Source: Litoribacter ruber (GTDB lineage: Bacteria; Bacteroidota; Bacteroidia; Cytophagales; Cyclobacteriaceae). From it: 64,000 bases of DNA. Location: positions 1 through 64,000 of the forward strand of contig NZ_JAHBGI010000012.1 in the NCBI RefSeq assembly GCF_018500185.1, read 5' to 3'. A program made the translations under genes and the position numbers. Below are positions 60,604-64,000 of the stretch, one piece after another. Within the stretch, counting starts at the first letter, position 1, and each line of letters begins with the position of its first letter. The notes under the pieces were generated by a model. It did not search any database and had not been told where the DNA came from. It worked only from the letters and a program-made list of their open reading frames with translations.

Positions 60604-61314
60604 TTAATTAAGTCCGTTTCTGATTTTAATGCTTAACCGCTCTCTGAAAACCGACCACTTGTTTCGCAAAGTGGCTTTCTCCAGAGGTTTATGAGACCGT
60701 AGTACAAAATACTGATAGTCATTTTCTTCGTAGAAAATACTATAGGTTTCCATCTTTTCCAAATAAAAACCGTTGGCACTGATATTTTTAATCAATTCCC
60801 CTGTGTCCAAGGGCTGATCGATTACCTGAAGTTTTTCAGGTTCGTTATGCATCATCCATTCCAAAAAGCGTGGAGCGGGGATATTGATAAAAATCACCGA
60901 ATCCTTATGGCTGTGCCGCTTGACCGTTTCAAATAATTTGAAATGCTGATCTACCGGGATGTGTTCCAAAACATCCGGAAAGACGAAAAAGTCATAAAGC
61001 TCATCTTTGGCAAAGTCCTTCATGTCAGAAACTTCAAAGGTGAGGTTCTCACAGACTTCCCACAGTTTTTTGGCCTTTTCGATGCTTTCAGGACTGATGT
61101 CCACTGCTAGCACCTTTCCTTTATTGACCTTTCTGGCAATCAATTGGCTGACTGTACCGATGCCGCAACCCACCTCAAGTACCTTGTGGTCATTCTTTAG
61201 CCCGGCAGACACCAACTTGTCCAAAATATGCAGGTGCCGGGAATTGACCCCCCGCTTTTCCTGTTCGGTGACAAACTGATCGTAATAGCTAACTATTTTA
61301 TCCTTCTCTACCAT
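60604..61314 (-). CDS. Class I SAM-dependent methyltransferase
   Basis: A 236-aa Rossmann-fold methyltransferase. Motif I is KVLEVGCGIGTVSQLIARK (about residues 39-57), the acidic SAM-ribose contact is in VLAVDISPESIEKAKK, and FFVFPDVLEHIPVDQ is the motif IV region. Similar proteins in glycan operons methylate sugars or lipid intermediates, but the acceptor is unknown here. It overlaps the YfhO-like gene by 17 bp and precedes the small membrane protein gene. Confidence 0.87.
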   Translation of the reverse strand: MVEKDKIVSYYDQFVTEQEKRGVNSRHLHILDKLVSAGLKNDHKVLEVGCGIGTVSQLIARKVNKGKVLAVDISPESIEKAKKLWEVCENLTFEVSDMKDFAKDELYDFFVFPDVLEHIPVDQHFKLFETVKRHSHKDSVIFINIPAPRFLEWMMHNEPEKLQVIDQPLDTGELIKNISANGFYLEKMETYSIFYEENDYQYFVLRSHKPLEKATLRNKWSVFRERLSIKIRNGLN

Positions 61315-63736
61315 GAGAAACCATTGGTTTTATTGTCAAAAATAATCCAAACCCTAGCAGTACTAAGATCAATATCTGGAAAATGATCATCAGGGGCTTG
61401 GCAGAATAATAGGAGCTAGGCTCAAATGAAAACCTCACTTCATACGTCCCTTCCGGCAAATCCAATGCTCTTAGCAAGTAATTGGCCCTTAAAATATCCA
61501 CTTCCTGCCCATCTACAAACGCCCTCCAGCCTTCAGGATAATAGATCTCCGAAAATAAAGCCAGCCCAGACTGGTTTGCGCTTACATTGTAAACCAACTC
61601 CCTAGGTGAATAATTAACAAGCTCTATAGAACCAGAACCCGCATTAAGAGTGCCAAACTCTTGTGAGTTTAGCGTTGCAGTATTGCCAAGTTCGGAATTT
61701 TGCAGCACGCCTATCTCATCGACGTTAGAGGTCACCGGATATACGGCTTCAGGAAACCAAGCGGCACCTTTGGCGTTGTCGTTTCTAAATACTTGATTTT
61801 CTGATGCTCCAAAGTAAAAATATTTGGCATTCAGCATGTTTAAGGCGTTAAGGGTTTCAAAATTGAAATTCCCTTCTTGGGCCTGCTGAATAAAGCCTTG
61901 CATTTCATAGGACAACACCTCATCAATAAGGTCTTGATACCTGCGCATTTTGGCACCGTGATAACCGCCTATACTGTTGAACCTATAGCTAGTTCTGGCT
62001 TCGTTGAAAGGGTTTTCCAGGTTGAGGACCCTGTAATAGCCTTCATCAGCCATGATTCTATTGTCGGCAGGGGTAGCCTGAAAGTACTCCGCACTGGGAT
62101 CGTTTACAAAACTGTCGTTTTCCAAGTATCTTTTATTGATAAACCAGATGTCTGCCAAAATCAAAAGGGCTATTCCAGCTGTAGCATACACGGCCTGGAT
62201 CTTATATTTTAAAAACGCAAAAACCAACCCGGCTGCAAGTGCGATAAAGATAAAGCTACGCCAAGCATCCTTGCTCAACAGGGCTCGCCGGTCTTCGCGG
62301 ATGGCCGAAATTAGCCAGTCAGGAAGGTATTGATCAGATGGGGAGCGGAAATCAAAGACGCCTGGAATCAAGGCCAAAATTAAAGCAATTCCACCCGTAA
62401 CCCCAAACGCGAAAAGCAGCTTTGGCATTACCTGCGGGTGCGTGCGGTTGTTCATGTAGGACTCCAATCCCATGGCGCCCATTACCGGGATGGCAAATAG
62501 GGCCATTGATAGCGCCATGGTGACAGCCCTAAATTTGTTATAGCCCGGGAAATAATCAAACATCGCATAATTGAACCAAGCCATGTTTTTACCCCAAGCC
62601 AGCATAAAGGATAATATGGTGATGACAAGAAAGATGTATTTGAACCTTCTTGGCCCCCAAACCATGCCCATTACAAACATGAAAATTAAAATAGCTCCAC
62701 CGTAGATGGGCCCGCCTGTACCCGGCTGTTCTCCCCAGTAGGTTGGCGCATTCCTTATAAAATCACGGATCTGACCCGTCTGTGCACCCTGTCTTCTCAA
62801 GGCTTCCTCCGAAGCCGAGCCCTCGCCAAGGTCTTCCCTGCTGCCTCCTCCGTAGAAATTTGGCACCAAAAAGGTCATGGTTTCAAGTATTCCCTGAGAC
62901 CAGTTGAAGGCGTAATCCTTGCCCAGACCTGAGTCGGGGGAATCAGTAGTTTCCAAGGTTGCTTTTCCCCGGATGGAGTAGTCCCCGTATTCGTAGGTAG
63001 TGGCTAGCCTGCCGGCATTGGCCATGACGGCAAACACTGCCCCGACCACCAAGAAAGCCATGATTTTGCCAAGTGCGGGCAATTGATTGGTTTTGACAAA
63101 AGAAATGATCTGACCCAGCCCGTAAATCAATACGATTAAAAGTGTGTAATACGTGATTTGAAGGTGGTTGAACTTTAACTGAAGCATAAGTGCCAGTGCA
63201 AAAATGCCCGTACCAAGTATCAAGCGCCTGCTAAAAGCCATATGGATACCGGCCAAAATTAATGGTATAAGACAGATTGCCCATATCTTGGCATTGTGGC
63301 CCGCTTCAAGGCTTATAATATGAAAGGTGTTGAATGCGAAAGCCCAAGCACCACCCATGCTGATCGTGGGCCTGATGCTAAAGCTTAGTAGGAGAATATA
63401 CATCCCGATCATGCCCATAAAAAGGGAATTGATGGGGTGGGGTAGGCCCAAAGTTAAAATTTTGGTGATAGCGTTGGTAATGTCGCCCGGAAATTCGGTG
63501 CTGATCAGATAGGCCGGCATGCCCCCAAACATGCGGTTGGTCCACAAGGCGTCCTCCCCGGTAGCCTCTCTATATTCCAGCACCTCTTTGGCAGAACCTT
63601 CCCACTGCAGGATGTCATTTTGAAACATCATTTTGCCATCAAAAACAATGGGGGAAAAATATACTACGACGATAAGGTAAAAAGAAATGATGCCCAGCAG
63701 GTGGGGCAACACTTTATGTTTGAAATCAATCTGCAT
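61298..63736 (-). CDS. YfhO-family multi-spanning membrane protein
   Basis: An 812-aa protein with about 12 to 14 transmembrane helices in the first 530 residues and at the extreme C-terminus, and an extracytoplasmic beta-rich segment between (about 545-780). It matches the YfhO/GT-C-like family, whose Gram-positive members take part in glycosylation of teichoic acids. The motif FQNDILQWEGSAKEVLEYRE and the LWTNRMFGGMPAYLIS segment near residues 60-80 are typical of Bacteroidota members. It heads the leftward glycan operon and overlaps the methyltransferase gene. Confidence 0.85.
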   Translation of the reverse strand: MQIDFKHKVLPHLLGIISFYLIVVVYFSPIVFDGKMMFQNDILQWEGSAKEVLEYREATGEDALWTNRMFGGMPAYLISTEFPGDITNAITKILTLGLPHPINSLFMGMIGMYILLLSFSIRPTISMGGAWAFAFNTFHIISLEAGHNAKIWAICLIPLILAGIHMAFSRRLILGTGIFALALMLQLKFNHLQITYYTLLIVLIYGLGQIISFVKTNQLPALGKIMAFLVVGAVFAVMANAGRLATTYEYGDYSIRGKATLETTDSPDSGLGKDYAFNWSQGILETMTFLVPNFYGGGSREDLGEGSASEEALRRQGAQTGQIRDFIRNAPTYWGEQPGTGGPIYGGAILIFMFVMGMVWGPRRFKYIFLVITILSFMLAWGKNMAWFNYAMFDYFPGYNKFRAVTMALSMALFAIPVMGAMGLESYMNNRTHPQVMPKLLFAFGVTGGIALILALIPGVFDFRSPSDQYLPDWLISAIREDRRALLSKDAWRSFIFIALAAGLVFAFLKYKIQAVYATAGIALLILADIWFINKRYLENDSFVNDPSAEYFQATPADNRIMADEGYYRVLNLENPFNEARTSYRFNSIGGYHGAKMRRYQDLIDEVLSYEMQGFIQQAQEGNFNFETLNALNMLNAKYFYFGASENQVFRNDNAKGAAWFPEAVYPVTSNVDEIGVLQNSELGNTATLNSQEFGTLNAGSGSIELVNYSPRELVYNVSANQSGLALFSEIYYPEGWRAFVDGQEVDILRANYLLRALDLPEGTYEVRFSFEPSSYYSAKPLMIIFQILILVLLGFGLFLTIKPMVSHGREG

Positions 63737-63848
63737 GCAAGCTTGGTTTTAAGGCTTTTGGCTTAATAAGCATGCAAATTAATCATTTCAGGCTATTTTT
63801 AATAGGGATGCCCAGGAAAGTGGCCTTGAAGGGAAAGGTACAAATACC

Positions 63849-63883
63849 AAAAAAGCGCAGAAATCAAATCTCTGCGCTTTTTT
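63849..63883. terminator. Terminator between the right-edge gene and the YfhO operon
   Basis: AAAAAAGCGCAGA (63849-63861) pairs with TCTGCGCTTTTTT (63871-63883) perfectly over 13 bp with a 9-nt loop. It ends the leftward partial gene at 63887 and separates it from the YfhO operon start at 63736. It is symmetric enough to work in both directions. Confidence 0.9.
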
Positions 63884-63886
63884 GAA

Positions 63887-64000
63887 TTAGGCTTTTACAT
63901 TCCTTTTATTCATTTCATCCACCAGTTGGCGGTTAAGTTTTCTTTCTCTTTCGAGGGTATTTTTGCGGTGCTGCTCAAACTCTTCTTTCGTTTCATCAAG
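63887..64000 (-). CDS. 3' end of a leftward gene, product unknown (partial)
   Basis: An open frame enters from the right edge and ends with TAA at 63887-63889. The visible 37 residues, LDETKEEFEQHRKNTLERER through VDEMNKRNVKA, are strongly charged and helical, perhaps the C-terminus of a coiled-coil protein. Too little is visible to name it. The terminator directly after it and the uninterrupted frame support a real gene. Confidence 0.55.
   Translation of the reverse strand, partial: LDETKEEFEQHRKNTLERERKLNRQLVDEMNKRNVKA

Overview
The window looks like a chromosomal segment of a Bacteroidota bacterium, most likely Cytophagales and plausibly a Cyclobacteriaceae-type marine or soil organism. 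The reasons are: a type IX secretion type-B sorting domain next to a PorP/SprF protein; an IPExxxVDY-family protein; PorV-like and BamA-like outer-membrane proteins; a long insert-bearing Lgt; and many TAnnTTTG-type -7 promoter boxes instead of TATAAT. Genus is not resolvable from the sequence alone. No phage, transposase, plasmid or CRISPR genes were seen.

Layout. 1-300: a terminator-like hairpin and a divergent 5S rRNA-like sequence. 0.3-4 kb: an acyltransferase, a small GNAT-like protein, AlkB, an unknown lipoprotein and a VapBC toxin-antitoxin pair under a perfect palindrome. 4-11 kb: a DNA damage-tolerance block with a C-family polymerase (DnaE2-like), AlkD, DinB and a LexA-like XRE-S24 repressor, plus an MscS channel and an unusual CDF transporter. 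The dnaE and dinB/lexA-like promoter regions share a 30-bp motif (26/30 identical), extended to a 42-bp imperfect palindrome at dinB. This is the most interesting signal in the window. 12-19.7 kb: an exopolysaccharide block (PhyH dioxygenase, glycosyltransferase, NeuD/PglD-like acyltransferase, Wza-like export lipoprotein, Wzc-like tyrosine kinase, UDP-sugar dehydrogenase) closed by a strong terminator. 19.9-24 kb: a large T9SS-exported surface protein and its PorP/SprF-like partner. 24-31.5 kb: an EEP-family hydrolase, thyA, a PabC-like aminotransferase, sdaAB co-directional with a TolC/HlyD pair, and a D-threonine aldolase-like enzyme.

31.7-43 kb: an AsmA-like protein, a 70-aa membrane protein, oligopeptidase B, MscL, a helix-hairpin-helix/beta-barrel protein overlapping a PorV-like gene, a BamA-like protein and YidD. 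43-48.3 kb: a leftward core run acpP-fabF-rnc-nadE-lgt. 48.4-50.3 kb: an IPExxxVDY protein and pyk. 50.4-54.1 kb: a leftward operon RR-HPt, CheY-like RR, 92-aa unknown, PhnP-like MBL, RqcH-like. 54.2-57.8 kb: miaA, a small membrane protein, pfkA and a glycosyltransferase. 57.8-63.7 kb: a leftward glycan/membrane operon (YfhO-like, methyltransferase, small membrane protein, glycosyltransferase, flippase). A partial leftward gene enters at the right edge behind its own terminator.

Most of the window is housekeeping plus envelope biogenesis. The accessory interest lies in the damage-tolerance regulon, the 5S-like sequence, the HhH-barrel/PorV-like pair and the orphan phosphorelay operon. Start codons were re-chosen where a -7 promoter box overlaps the longest frame or where domain starts and signal peptides demand it.
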